Assembly (NCBI GenBank): GCA_031291725.1
Contig: JARLIM010000015.1
Span: forward strand, 1 to 64,000
Length of the DNA: 64,000 bases
DNA from: Acetobacteraceae bacterium
Lineage (GTDB): Bacteria > Pseudomonadota > Alphaproteobacteria > Acetobacterales > Acetobacteraceae
Direction of reading: 5' to 3'
How positions within the stretch are numbered: the stretch's first letter is position 1; every line of letters begins with the position of its first letter. Below, piece by piece: positions 51,716 through 61,793 of this stretch. The notes beneath the pieces are model-generated. The model did no database searches and was not told the origin of the DNA. It was given only the letters and a program-made list of their open reading frames with translations. Made by a program: the position numbers and the translations under genes.

Positions 51716-52459
51716 GTGCAGTTGACGGACTCCCAATTCGACACCCCAGATTTCCTCGCCCGCCTGCGTGCAGGTGAAGACGGCGCGTATCGGCTGTTGG
51801 TGCGGCGCTATCACGCCTCCCTGGTCGGGCTGGCACAAGGGGTGATAGGCAGCCGGGCGCAGGCGGAGGAGGTGGTGCAGGACAGTTGGGTGGCCGTCTT
51901 CCGCAGCATCGACCGCTTCGAAGGTCGCTCGTCATTGGCTGGCTGGCTGTTCACCATCGTCCGCAACCGCGCCCGCACCCGCATCGCCTGCGAGGGCCGC
52001 ACCGTTGGTTTGCCAGGGCAGGGGGGAGAACTGCGCGCCGTGGGATTGGAGAATTTCAAACCCGATGGCCATTGGACCGAATTGCCGGCTTTGTGGGACG
52101 AGCTTGATCCCGAGCGGGTGATCGGCGGGCGGCAATTATGGGACATTGTGCAGGAGACCATAGAAGCCCTCCCGGATGCGCAGAAAGCCTGCATCGTGAT
52201 GCGCGACATTGAGGGGCAGAGCAGCGAGGAAGTCTGTGCGCTGCTCTGCGTATCCGCCGAAAATCAGCGCGTGCTGTTGCACCGGGCACGAGGCCGGGTG
52301 CGGGCGGCGATCGATGCAACGATGGGCATGGCACAAGGCCGCCGCTCGCCAAGTGTGGTGGCGCGGGCGAAGGCGGCGGTGCGGGTCGTGGTGATGCGGA
52401 TGTTGGGCGGGATATGTGCGGTTTATGCGCCGAGGAAATTCGCCGCCACCGCTTTGTAA
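51716..52459 (+). CDS. ECF RNA polymerase sigma factor
   Basis: A 247-residue sigma-70-family group IV factor. Region 2 (about 20-90) has RYHASLVGLAQGVIGSRAQA, EEVVQDSWVAVFRSIDRFEG and AGWLFTIVRNRARTR. Region 4 (about 155-215) has ALPDAQKACIVMRDIEGQSS and an HTH with ALLCVSAENQRVLLHRARGR. The GTG at 51716 follows GAGGAG. Its last ~30 residues (ARAKAAVRVVVMRMLGG onward) are unusual and overlap the convergent gene by 37 bases; the extension is absent from the typical ECF fold. Confidence 0.92.
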   Translation: MQLTDSQFDTPDFLARLRAGEDGAYRLLVRRYHASLVGLAQGVIGSRAQAEEVVQDSWVAVFRSIDRFEGRSSLAGWLFTIVRNRARTRIACEGRTVGLPGQGGELRAVGLENFKPDGHWTELPALWDELDPERVIGGRQLWDIVQETIEALPDAQKACIVMRDIEGQSSEEVCALLCVSAENQRVLLHRARGRVRAAIDATMGMAQGRRSPSVVARAKAAVRVVVMRMLGGICAVYAPRKFAATAL

Positions 52460-53265
52460 TCCGCCTCTCGGGTGGCTTTGGCCAATTCGCCGGCACTGAC
52501 CAGCGCCGGCAGGGCGGTGCCGTCGCGTTGGGCGATATACGTCGCGCGCACGGCTTCAATCGCCGCCATGATCGGCTGATGGCCACGCAGCGCGATGCGC
52601 ACGCCACGCTCGGCCAAAGCCTGATTGTCGGTGATTTTGCTGCCGCCGAGGATGATCGGCAGTGTGGTGCCTGCACGAATTGTCTCCAATGTGGCCAGAT
52701 CGTCCACACCGGTGAAGAACAGCGCGTCCGCCCCGGCCGCTTGGTAATTCTGCGCCCGCGCCACCGCTTCCCCCACGCCTGCGATGCTGACGGCGGAGGT
52801 TCTGCCGACGATCACCAATCCCGGATCGCGCCGTGCCGCCAAGGCAGCCCGGATTTTGCCCAACCCTTCCTCGCGTGTGATCAGGCGCGGCGCGCTGGAG
52901 GCGTAGGGATTGGGCAGATCGGTATCTTCCAATGTCATGCCGGAAATGCCGGCACGTTCAAGCTCGAACACGCAACGCTGCACATTCTGCGCGTTGCCAT
53001 AGCCATGATCGGCATCCACCAGCAGGGGAATCGCACCAGCGCGTGTCACCCGTCCGGCGATATCGGCAAATTCTGAAAGCGTCAGCACCACAATATCCGG
53101 CGCCCCCAACACGGCCAGCGACGCGGTTGACCCTGCGAGCATGCCGAGGCGAAAGCCCAGATCTCCAGCCAGACGCATCGAAATCGGATCGAACACCGAG
53201 GCCGGGACCACCGCCTCCGAACCCGACAAAATGGCGCGCAAGGCGCTGCGTGGATCGTGGCTCAT
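52423..53265 (-). CDS. Isocitrate lyase/PEP mutase-family enzyme
   Basis: A 280-residue TIM-barrel enzyme of the PEP mutase/isocitrate lyase superfamily. It carries FRLGMLAGSTASLAVLGAPD, LLVDADHGYGNAQNVQRCV (the Asp-Asp metal region), MTLEDTDLPNPY and VIVGRTSAVSIAG, closest to oxaloacetate decarboxylase/methylisocitrate-like members. The isocitrate-lyase KKCGH loop is not present, which favours oxaloacetate or oxalacetate-type substrates. Start ATG 53265 follows GAGGGGGAT. It is divergent from the binding-protein operon, which starts 74 bases away. Confidence 0.85.
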   Translation of the reverse strand: MSHDPRSALRAILSGSEAVVPASVFDPISMRLAGDLGFRLGMLAGSTASLAVLGAPDIVVLTLSEFADIAGRVTRAGAIPLLVDADHGYGNAQNVQRCVFELERAGISGMTLEDTDLPNPYASSAPRLITREEGLGKIRAALAARRDPGLVIVGRTSAVSIAGVGEAVARAQNYQAAGADALFFTGVDDLATLETIRAGTTLPIILGGSKITDNQALAERGVRIALRGHQPIMAAIEAVRATYIAQRDGTALPALVSAGELAKATREADYKAVAANFLGA

Positions 53266-53339
53266 CGGTATCCCCCTCGTTGACTTTGCCAAGCAAGACT
53301 CGGTTTGATGCATTCGGCAAGTCAGGGATATCAAACGAG

Positions 53340-55019
53340 ATGTCGATCCGCGTCACTGTCGCCGCGTTGGGGCTGCTGGTTGGGCTGTCCTCATCCGGCA
53401 CCGGCCAACTCGTCACGCCCGCGATGGCGCGCGATAGCTTGACCATCGGCATCTCCCAATTCCCGCCAAGCCTGCATCCGGGCATCGATCCGCTGGTGAT
53501 CAAGTCCTATGTGGATGCTTTCGTCACCCGGCCAATGACCGCCTATGACGCCAATTGGACATTGCAGTGCATGCTCTGCACCAAGCTTCCCACCATCGAC
53601 AATGGCGGTGCGGTGTTCGAGACCCTGCCCGATGGCACCCGCGGCATTGCGGTTACGTTCACCCTCAAGCCCGGTCTGAAATGGGGCGATGGCGTGCCGG
53701 TGACGTCCAAGGACATTGTGTTCACCTGGAAAGTCGGCGGCGATCCAAAATCCGGCTATTCCATCCCGCATCCGTGGGAGCGGGCGAAATCGGTGGAGGC
53801 GGTGGATGACCGCACGGTGATCTTCCATCTCGATCATATCGACACCTCTTATAACAACTGGTCGCAATTGCTGCCCGAGCATCTGGAGGCCGAAGCGGCG
53901 AAGGGGGAGAATGCCGGGGATTACGGCAAGGCCTCGCTTTATGCGCGCCAGCCGATCAATCCGGGCCTGTATAACGGCCCCTATATCGTCACCAGCTACG
54001 AGACGAGTGCGCAGATTGTGCTGGAAGCCAACCCGTATTGGCCCGGCCCGAAGCCAGCCCTCAAACGCATCGTGCTGCGTGACATCGAGAACACCGCCGC
54101 CTTGCAGGCCAATCTCGAATCCGGTGATATCGACATGACGCCGGGCGAGGGCGTGGGACTTTCCATCGATCAGGTGATCGCGATGGAGAAGAAAGAGCCC
54201 GAAAAATTCGTCTACCTCTACAAGCCCAGCCTGACCTATGAGCACATCGATTTGCAGGCCAATAACCCGCTGCTCGCCGACGTGCGGGTGCGCCGCGCGC
54301 TGCTATTGGCCATCGACCGGCAGACGCTGGTCAGCAAGCTGTTCGAGGGCAAGCAGCCGGTGGCGGCCAGCTGGGTCAATCCGCTGGACGGCAATTACAC
54401 CAAGGACACCGCGAATTATCCCTATGACCCGGCCAAGGCGCGCGCGCTGTTGAAGGAGGCGGGCTGGACACCGGGTTCGGACGGCGTGTGTCGCAATGCC
54501 AAGGGAGTGCCATTGCAGCTGGAAATCGCCACCACGGCGGGCAACAAACTGCGCGAATTGACCGAACAGGTGCTGATCAGCCAGTGGAAGGCGTCGTGTA
54601 TCGCTGTCTCGGTGAAGAACGAGCAGGCGCGCACGTTCTTTGGCGAAACCATGCGCAAGCGGCTGTATTCCGGCATGGCGATGTATGCGTGGTCGAGCAA
54701 TGTCGACGAAAGCCCGCGCCGGACGCTGCATTCCTCGCAAACCCCGACGGACGCCAATGGCTGGGGCGGGGCGAATTACATCGCCTTTGCCAATCCGCAG
54801 ATGGATGCCGATATCGCCGCCATCGAAGGTGAGCTGGACGCTGCCAAGCGTCGCCCGGTTTGGGCGGAGATGCAGCGCATCTATGCCGAACAGGTGCCGG
54901 TGCTGCCGTTGTTCTTTCGCGCCGAGCCTTACGCCCTGCCAAAATGGCTCAAGGGCTTCACCGCCACCGGACATGGCGATTACAGCCCGCTCTGGGCGGA
55001 GAATTGGCGCGCCGAATGA
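53340..55019 (+). CDS. Peptide-type ABC transporter substrate-binding protein 1
   Basis: A 559-residue periplasmic binding protein of SBP family 5 (DppA/OppA). Signal peptide up to about AMARDSLTIG (residue 30). Core motifs: TFTLKPGLKWGDGVPVTSKD, DVRVRRALLLAIDRQTLVSK and PYDPAKARALLKEAGWTPGS. The region around residue 78 carries a CxxC (LQCMLCTKLP) also seen in the next gene. Start ATG 53340 follows AGGGATATC. Its stop overlaps the ATG of the second binding protein. Ligand unknown; could be peptides or other polar organic molecules. Confidence 0.93.
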   Translation: MSIRVTVAALGLLVGLSSSGTGQLVTPAMARDSLTIGISQFPPSLHPGIDPLVIKSYVDAFVTRPMTAYDANWTLQCMLCTKLPTIDNGGAVFETLPDGTRGIAVTFTLKPGLKWGDGVPVTSKDIVFTWKVGGDPKSGYSIPHPWERAKSVEAVDDRTVIFHLDHIDTSYNNWSQLLPEHLEAEAAKGENAGDYGKASLYARQPINPGLYNGPYIVTSYETSAQIVLEANPYWPGPKPALKRIVLRDIENTAALQANLESGDIDMTPGEGVGLSIDQVIAMEKKEPEKFVYLYKPSLTYEHIDLQANNPLLADVRVRRALLLAIDRQTLVSKLFEGKQPVAASWVNPLDGNYTKDTANYPYDPAKARALLKEAGWTPGSDGVCRNAKGVPLQLEIATTAGNKLRELTEQVLISQWKASCIAVSVKNEQARTFFGETMRKRLYSGMAMYAWSSNVDESPRRTLHSSQTPTDANGWGGANYIAFANPQMDADIAAIEGELDAAKRRPVWAEMQRIYAEQVPVLPLFFRAEPYALPKWLKGFTATGHGDYSPLWAENWRAE

Positions 55020-56674
55020 AGCGTCTTGTGGCTGCTCTGTGCCTGACTCTCATCCCCTTCCTCGCCTCAGCGGCCCCGCCGCGTGAGACGCTGACCATTG
55101 GGCTGTCGTCTTTCCCGACGCAGTTCCATCCTTACGCCGATCCCGAGGCGGTGAAGGCCTATATCGAGGGCTTCGCGCTGCGTCCGGTGACGGCGTACAA
55201 CGCCGAGTGGCATAACACCTGCCTGCTCTGCACCGATCTGCCGTCGCAGGATTCCGATACCGTCAAAATCGAGGAACGCCCGCCCGGACTGCCCGGTATG
55301 GCGGTGACGTTGAAATTGCGCCCTGGGCTGAAATGGGGCGATGGCGCACCCGTGACGGCGCATGACATTGCCTTCACCGCCAAGGTCGGCCGCGACCCGC
55401 AATCCGGCTTCGCCAACACCCGCGCCTGGGGCAAGGTGGAGAGCGTGGAGGTGGTGGACGAGCAGACCGCCATTCTGCATCTGGACGAGGTGAGCAGCGC
55501 ATTCGACCGCATTGGTGAATTGCTGCCCGAACATCTTGAAGGGCCCATTTACGATAAATTCGGCCCCACCGAATATGTGCACCAAAGCCTCTACAACCGC
55601 GCTCCCACCACGCCCGGACTGTGGAACGGGCCGTATCTCGTCAGTCAGGTGACGGGTGGCAATACGGTGGTGCTGACCCCCAATCCGTATTGGTCGGGCA
55701 ACCCGCCGCAGATCAAGCGCGTGGTGTTGCTGGCGGTGGAGAATTCGTCGGCCCTGCTGGCCACCTTGCTGGCGGGCGATGTGGACATGACGCCGGGCGA
55801 GGGCGTCGGGCTGACGGTGGATCAGGCGCTCACCTTGGCGCGCACGCAGCCCAAGCAATTCGATTACGTCTTCCGCCCATCGCTGGGCTTCGATCACATC
55901 GATCTGCAGCTGGACAACCCGATCCTGGCCGATGTGCGGGTGCGGCGCGCGCTGTTGGCGGCGATCGATCGCCCAACGATTTCGGAAAAGCTGTTCGACG
56001 GCAAATTCTCCGTCGCCGACAGCTTTGTCAGCCCGCTGGAGCCGGTGTTCGACCAGGATGTGCCGCGTACGCTCTACGACCCCGCCGCCGCGCGTAAGCT
56101 GCTGGCTGAGGCTGGGTGGAACAAGGGCGCGGATGGGATTTGCACCGATGCGGCAGGGCATCGGCTGAATGTGGAGTTCCGCGTCTCGGCTGGCAACAAA
56201 CAGCGCGAGTTGATCGAGCAAGTGATTCAGAGTGAGTGGAAGCAGGTCTGTGTCGAGACCACCATTCGCAACGAATTGCCGCGTGCTTTGTTCGGAAACA
56301 CGCTGAAAAACCGCACGTTTTCCGGGGCTGTGCTCTATGCTTGGTCCTTTCCGGTGCAATCCAGCCCGCGCCAAATTCTGGGCAGCGACCAGATTCCCAC
56401 CGCCGAGAACAACCATTCCGGCACCAATTATCCAGGTTGGCGCAGCGACGTGGCCGATCAGGCGATCAAGGTGATCGAAACCGAAATTGACCCCGATAAG
56501 CGCCGCGAGGCTTGGATGGCCATTCAGCGCGCCTATGCGGAGGACCTGCCCTCGCTGCCGCTGTTCAATCGGGTGGAAGTGCATCTGATTCCGAAATTTC
56601 TGCACGCTCTGGTGCCCACCGGACATAACGATACATCGGTGTTATGGGCGGAAGATTGGCGGATGGACCCGTGA
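55016..56674 (+). CDS. Peptide-type ABC transporter substrate-binding protein 2
   Basis: A 552-residue paralogue of the preceding protein, signal peptide ending near ASAAPPRETL. It shares LRPGLKWGDGAPVTAHDIAF, DMTPGEGVGLTVDQAL and DVRVRRALLAAIDRPTISEK, and the same CxxC (NTCLLCTDLP). By eye the pair align over the full length with roughly half the residues alike; a computed identity is needed. Two binding proteins for one permease suggest two related ligands, or a recent duplication. The GTG of the ATPase overlaps its stop. Confidence 0.93.
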   Translation: MKRLVAALCLTLIPFLASAAPPRETLTIGLSSFPTQFHPYADPEAVKAYIEGFALRPVTAYNAEWHNTCLLCTDLPSQDSDTVKIEERPPGLPGMAVTLKLRPGLKWGDGAPVTAHDIAFTAKVGRDPQSGFANTRAWGKVESVEVVDEQTAILHLDEVSSAFDRIGELLPEHLEGPIYDKFGPTEYVHQSLYNRAPTTPGLWNGPYLVSQVTGGNTVVLTPNPYWSGNPPQIKRVVLLAVENSSALLATLLAGDVDMTPGEGVGLTVDQALTLARTQPKQFDYVFRPSLGFDHIDLQLDNPILADVRVRRALLAAIDRPTISEKLFDGKFSVADSFVSPLEPVFDQDVPRTLYDPAAARKLLAEAGWNKGADGICTDAAGHRLNVEFRVSAGNKQRELIEQVIQSEWKQVCVETTIRNELPRALFGNTLKNRTFSGAVLYAWSFPVQSSPRQILGSDQIPTAENNHSGTNYPGWRSDVADQAIKVIETEIDPDKRREAWMAIQRAYAEDLPSLPLFNRVEVHLIPKFLHALVPTGHNDTSVLWAEDWRMDP

Positions 56675-57611
56675 TCACCGCCCCGCTGCTCGCCGTGCAA
56701 AACCTCCGCATCCGCTTCGGCGCGCGGGACGTTGTCGCCGGTGTGGGGTTCAGCCTCGCGGCGGGGCGCACGTTGGGGGTGGTGGGGGAGAGCGGCAGCG
56801 GTAAGACGCTCACCTCGCTGTCTCTGCTCGGCCTTGTGCCGTCCGCGGGCGCGGTCAGCGGCAGTGTGCGCTTCGATGGGCAGGAACTCATCGGCCTGGA
56901 CGAACCCGGCTGGCGTCCCGTGCGCGGTGGTCGGATTGCGATGGTGTTTCAGGAGCCGATGACCGCGCTCAATCCCACCATGCGCATTGGCCACCAGATC
57001 GCCGAGGCGCTGGTGCTGCATCGCGGTTTTGGCTGGATGTCAGGTGAGGCGGAGGCGGTTCGCCTGCTCGACGCGGTGGGCATCGCAGGGGCGGCGGCAC
57101 GGGTGCGGGCCTATCCGCATGAACTCTCCGGCGGCATGCGTCAGCGCGCGATGATCGCCATGGCCTTGGCCGGCGAGCCCGCTCTGCTGATTGCCGATGA
57201 GCCGACAACGGCGCTGGATGTGACGATTCAGGCGCAGATTCTCGATCTGATGGCCGAATTGCGGGATCGCACCGGGATGGCGATGCTGTTCATCAGCCAT
57301 AATCTGGCGGTGGTCGGCGAAGTGGCGGACGAGATTATCGTGATGTATGCCGGGCGAATCGTCGAACGCGCGCCTGCGGACACGCTGCTGGCCACCCCGC
57401 GCCATCCCTACACGCAAGGGCTGATCGCAACGCTGCCAAACCCAGCTCGTCGCAGCGCATATCTGCCCACCATCGCAGGTCATGTGGGCGAGCGACCGGG
57501 CGGCGGCTGCCAATTCGCCCCCAGATGCAAGCTCGCCGCCGATATCTGCCGCCATGCCGAGCCGGAATTGCGCGACGTGGCCGAGGGGCACCAGCTTGCC
57601 TGTATGCGCGC

Positions 57612-57615
<4 letters not shown>
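56671..57615 (+). CDS. Dipeptide/oligopeptide-type ABC ATPase, DppD/OppD-like
   Basis: A 314-residue ATP-binding subunit. Walker A GESGSGKTL, Q-loop FQEPMTALNPT, signature LSGGMRQRAMI, Walker B LLIADEPTTALD, H-loop ISHN, and a C-terminal iron-sulfur-like Cys motif in CQFAPRCKLAADIC, typical of DppD/OppD. The H-loop reads SHN rather than SHD at the following residue. The start is GTG 56671, overlapping the preceding stop; ATG 56644 would add nine residues. First of the two ATPases of the operon. Confidence 0.93.
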
Positions 57616-58558
<943 letters not shown>

Positions 58559-58562
<4 letters not shown>

Positions 58563-59509
58563 ACCGCTTCATCCTCCGCCGCCTGCTGCAATCCGCCCTG
58601 GTGCTTCTGGTGATGAGCTTCGTCATTTACGGCTTGATCGGCCTGATGCCGGGCGATCCGCTGGACGTGATGGTGGCATCCGTCCCTGGTGTGACGCCGG
58701 AGCAAATTGCGCGGCTGCGGGCGATCTATGGCCTCGATCAGCCGCTGATGCTGCGCTATTTCCATTGGCTGATGGCGGCCTTGCAGGGCGATTTGGGCTA
58801 TTCGCGCAGTCATTCCGTGCCGGTGCTCGCCGTGCTGGCCCCGGCCTTGTGGACGACGTGCAAGCTGATGCTGATCAGCTTTGTCGCAGCCGTCGCCCTC
58901 TCCTTCGTGCTGGGTATCACCGCCGCGCTCAAACCCGGCGGCTGGCTGGATGGGGCGATCGGTCTGGTGGCGTTTGCGGGCATTTCCGTGCCGGTGTTCT
59001 GGCTTGCCTTGATGATGATCCTGGTCTTTGCCGTCGAACTGCATTGGCTGCCGGCCAGTGGTGGCTTCACGGTGGGCGATGGCGGTTTTGTCGATCAATT
59101 CCGCCATCTGGTGATGCCGGTGACAACGCTGGCGCTGGCCACCACCGGCGGCTTCACCCGCTTCGTGCGCGCCTCGATGATCGAAACCCTGCGCGCCGAC
59201 CACATCCGCACCGCGCGGGCCAAGGGCAATCCGCCGTCGCGCGTCGTGCTGGTGCATGCGCTGCGCAACGCGATGATCCCGGTGCTGACGGTGATGGCGC
59301 TCAGCTTCGGCAGCCTGTTCTCCGGCGCCTTGCTCACCGAGACGATGTTCGCCCAGCCCGGTATGGGCAAGCTGATCTATGACGCGATTTTGTCCAATGA
59401 TTTCAACCTTGCCCTCTCCGGCCTGCTGTTCGCCACGCTGATCACCTTGCTCGCCAACCTCGCCGCCGATCTTGCCTATGCGTGGCTCGACCCGAGGATC
59501 AAGCTATGA
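58559..59509 (+). CDS. ABC transporter permease, DppB/OppB-like
   Basis: A 316-residue inner-membrane subunit with about six helices. It begins MNRFILRRLLQSALVLLVMS and contains the EAA-type loop (RADHIRTARAKGNPPSRVVL) followed by HALRNAMIPVLTVMALSFG, standard for peptide/nickel permeases. The upstream ATPase stop overlaps its ATG and its stop overlaps the next permease. Confidence 0.94.
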
Positions 59510-60414
59510 GCGCGGCAAGCGGCATCTGGGCACGGCGCTGGCAGCGGCTGCGCGGCCATCGGGCGGGGATGGCGAGCCTGGTCCTGCTCGCCCTGTTGCT
59601 GCTCTTTGTGCTCGCCGATGTCCCGCTGGAGGCCATCACCGGCATCGACCCCAACGAGGCCGATCTGTTCGCCCGCTTCGATCCGCCGAGTTGGGCGCAT
59701 CCGCTCGGCATGGACGAGGCGGGGCGGGACGTGCTGTTGCGGCTGATGGTGGGCGGACAAATTTCATTGCTCGTCGGCCTGTTGGCGACCTTGCTGGGGG
59801 GGATGATCGGCATCGCCGTCGGCGTCGCCGCGGGGTTCTGGGGCGGCAGGCTCGATGCGCTGCTGATGCGTGTCACCGATGGCATGATCGCGCTGCCCTT
59901 GCTGCCGCTGCTGATCGTGCTCGGTGCTGTCGATCTGACCAAAATCGGCTTTTCCAGCGAATTCGCCCATTCGGGAGCGGCGGGGTTTTGGCGCATTGTG
60001 GTGATCATCGCCCTGGTGGACTGGACCGCCATCGCCCGCCTGGTGCGCGCCTCGACGATGCAGATCCGGGAGCGCGACTATATCCGCGCTGCCCGTGCGG
60101 CGGGGGCGGGGTCGTGGGACATCATCGCCACCCATATTCTGCCCAATATCGCCACCCCGATCATCGTCGCCCTCACCCTGACGGTGGGGCGGGTGATTCT
60201 GTTCGAAAGCGTGTTGAGCTTCCTGGGCTTCGGTGTGGTGCCGCCCACGCCGAGTTGGGGCAACATGCTTAACAACGCACAAGAACTTGTGACGACAGCG
60301 CCTCTTCTTGCCGTTTATCCTGGAGCGCTGATATTTCTCGTCGTCATGGCGGTGAATTTCCTCGGTGACGGTCTGCAACACGCCTTTGATCCGCGTTCGG
60401 AGCAACCAGAATGA
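59506..60414 (+). CDS. ABC transporter permease, DppC/OppC-like
   Basis: A 302-residue second permease with about six helices. After an N-terminal basic segment comes the HPLGMDEAGRDVLLRLMVGG motif of the DppC family, then the EAA loop with RERDYIRAARAAGAGSWDII and HILPNIATPIIVALTLTVG. It completes the transporter. The ATG of the flavin monooxygenase gene overlaps its stop by four bases, so the enzyme is coupled to the transporter. Confidence 0.94.
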   Translation: MSAASGIWARRWQRLRGHRAGMASLVLLALLLLFVLADVPLEAITGIDPNEADLFARFDPPSWAHPLGMDEAGRDVLLRLMVGGQISLLVGLLATLLGGMIGIAVGVAAGFWGGRLDALLMRVTDGMIALPLLPLLIVLGAVDLTKIGFSSEFAHSGAAGFWRIVVIIALVDWTAIARLVRASTMQIRERDYIRAARAAGAGSWDIIATHILPNIATPIIVALTLTVGRVILFESVLSFLGFGVVPPTPSWGNMLNNAQELVTTAPLLAVYPGALIFLVVMAVNFLGDGLQHAFDPRSEQPE

Positions 60415-61745
60415 CCAAACAGATGCTGCTCAACGCATTCGATATGAACACCGTCGGCCACATTCAGCACGGCATGTGGCGCCACCCGCGTGACGAATCG
60501 CATCGCTTCGGTGAGCTGTCCTATTGGACCGGGCTTGCCCGCACGCTGGAGCGCGGGTTGTTCGATGGGCTGTTCCTGGCCGATGTGCTGGGCGTGTATG
60601 ACGTCTATGGCGGCGGGCCGGAGGCGGCCATCCGCAACGCGGTTCAGGTGCCGCTGAACGATCCGATGCTGCTGATTCCGGCAATGGCCAGTGTGACGCA
60701 GCATCTGGGCTTCGGTGTCACCTGCACCACCACCTATGAGCCGCCTTTTCTGTTCGCGCGGCGGATGTCCACGCTCGATGCGCTGACCCGTGGACGGATC
60801 GGCTGGAACATCGTCACCGGCTATCTCGACAGCGCCGCCCGCGCGATGGGGCTTGCGGTGCAGGTGCCGCACGATGAGCGTTATGATTGGGCCGATGATT
60901 ATCTCGATACCGTCTATCGCCTGTGGAATGCCAGTTGGGACGATGACGCGGTGGTGATGGACCGCGCCAGCGGGGTGTTTGCCGATCCGGCCAGGATACG
61001 CCGGGTGCAGGGCGTGGGGCGATACGCGATGGATGCGATGCATCTCTGCGCCCCCACGCCGCAGCGCACGCCGCTGCTCTATCAGGCGGGCGCCTCCACG
61101 CGCGGGCGGCAATTCGCGGCCCAACACGCCGAATGCGTCTTCCTCAACGGCACCTCCAAGCCGCAAGTCGCCACCTTGGTCGCCGATCTGCGGGCACAGG
61201 CGTTGCATCCGCTGAAGGTGTTCGTGGGCGCGACGGTGGTGGTGGCGGCCAGTGATTCCGAGGCGGCGGAGAAATTCGCCGATTATCGGCATTACGCCAG
61301 TGTGGAGGGCGCTTTGGCGCATTTCTCCGCCTCGACCGGCATCGATTTCGCCAAGCTCGACATGGACGCCCCAATTCCCTCAGCGCCGGGCCAATCGAAC
61401 CAATCCAATGTCGAAGCCGTCACCACGCGGGCGGCGCAGGTATGGACGAAGCGGCGGTTGATCGACAGTTTCATCCTCGGCAGCCGTCAGCCGCCCATCG
61501 TGGGCGGGCCGCAGACGGTGGCGGACGCGCTGATCGCCTGGATGACGGAGGCCGACGTGGACGGCTTTAACCTCTCGCGCACCGTGATGCCGGAATGTCT
61601 GGAGGATTTCGTCAATCTCGTCGTGCCGGTGTTGCAGGAGCGCGGCGTGTTCAAGACCGAATACACCGAGGGGCCGCTGCGGCAGAAACTCTTCGGCCAT
61701 CCGCGTCTGCACCCGGATCATCGCGGGGCGTTGAGGGTTTCTTAA
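60411..61745 (+). CDS. LLM-class flavin-dependent monooxygenase (NtaA/SnaA/DszA-like)
   Basis: A 444-residue TIM-barrel, FMNH2-dependent monooxygenase. The NtaA/SnaA/SoxA(DszA) pattern is clear: FLADVLGVYDVYGGGPEAAI, then GFGVTCTTTYEPPFLFARRM and LTRGRIGWNIVTGYLDSAAR. Related enzymes oxidise EDTA/NTA, pristinamycin, dibenzothiophene sulfone or other organosulfur compounds and need a separate flavin reductase, not seen here. It is the last gene of the uptake operon, so it probably acts on the imported compound. Confidence 0.9.
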   Translation: MTKQMLLNAFDMNTVGHIQHGMWRHPRDESHRFGELSYWTGLARTLERGLFDGLFLADVLGVYDVYGGGPEAAIRNAVQVPLNDPMLLIPAMASVTQHLGFGVTCTTTYEPPFLFARRMSTLDALTRGRIGWNIVTGYLDSAARAMGLAVQVPHDERYDWADDYLDTVYRLWNASWDDDAVVMDRASGVFADPARIRRVQGVGRYAMDAMHLCAPTPQRTPLLYQAGASTRGRQFAAQHAECVFLNGTSKPQVATLVADLRAQALHPLKVFVGATVVVAASDSEAAEKFADYRHYASVEGALAHFSASTGIDFAKLDMDAPIPSAPGQSNQSNVEAVTTRAAQVWTKRRLIDSFILGSRQPPIVGGPQTVADALIAWMTEADVDGFNLSRTVMPECLEDFVNLVVPVLQERGVFKTEYTEGPLRQKLFGHPRLHPDHRGALRVS

Positions 61746-61793
61746 CCTTCTCGCGTCACCTTTGCGGGCAGTTGGCCCGAGGGTTTGAACGCG

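Noticed and set aside
55067..56626. A 519-codon open frame opposite the second binding protein
   Set aside because: Antisense shadow of a well-supported gene; no family resemblance.
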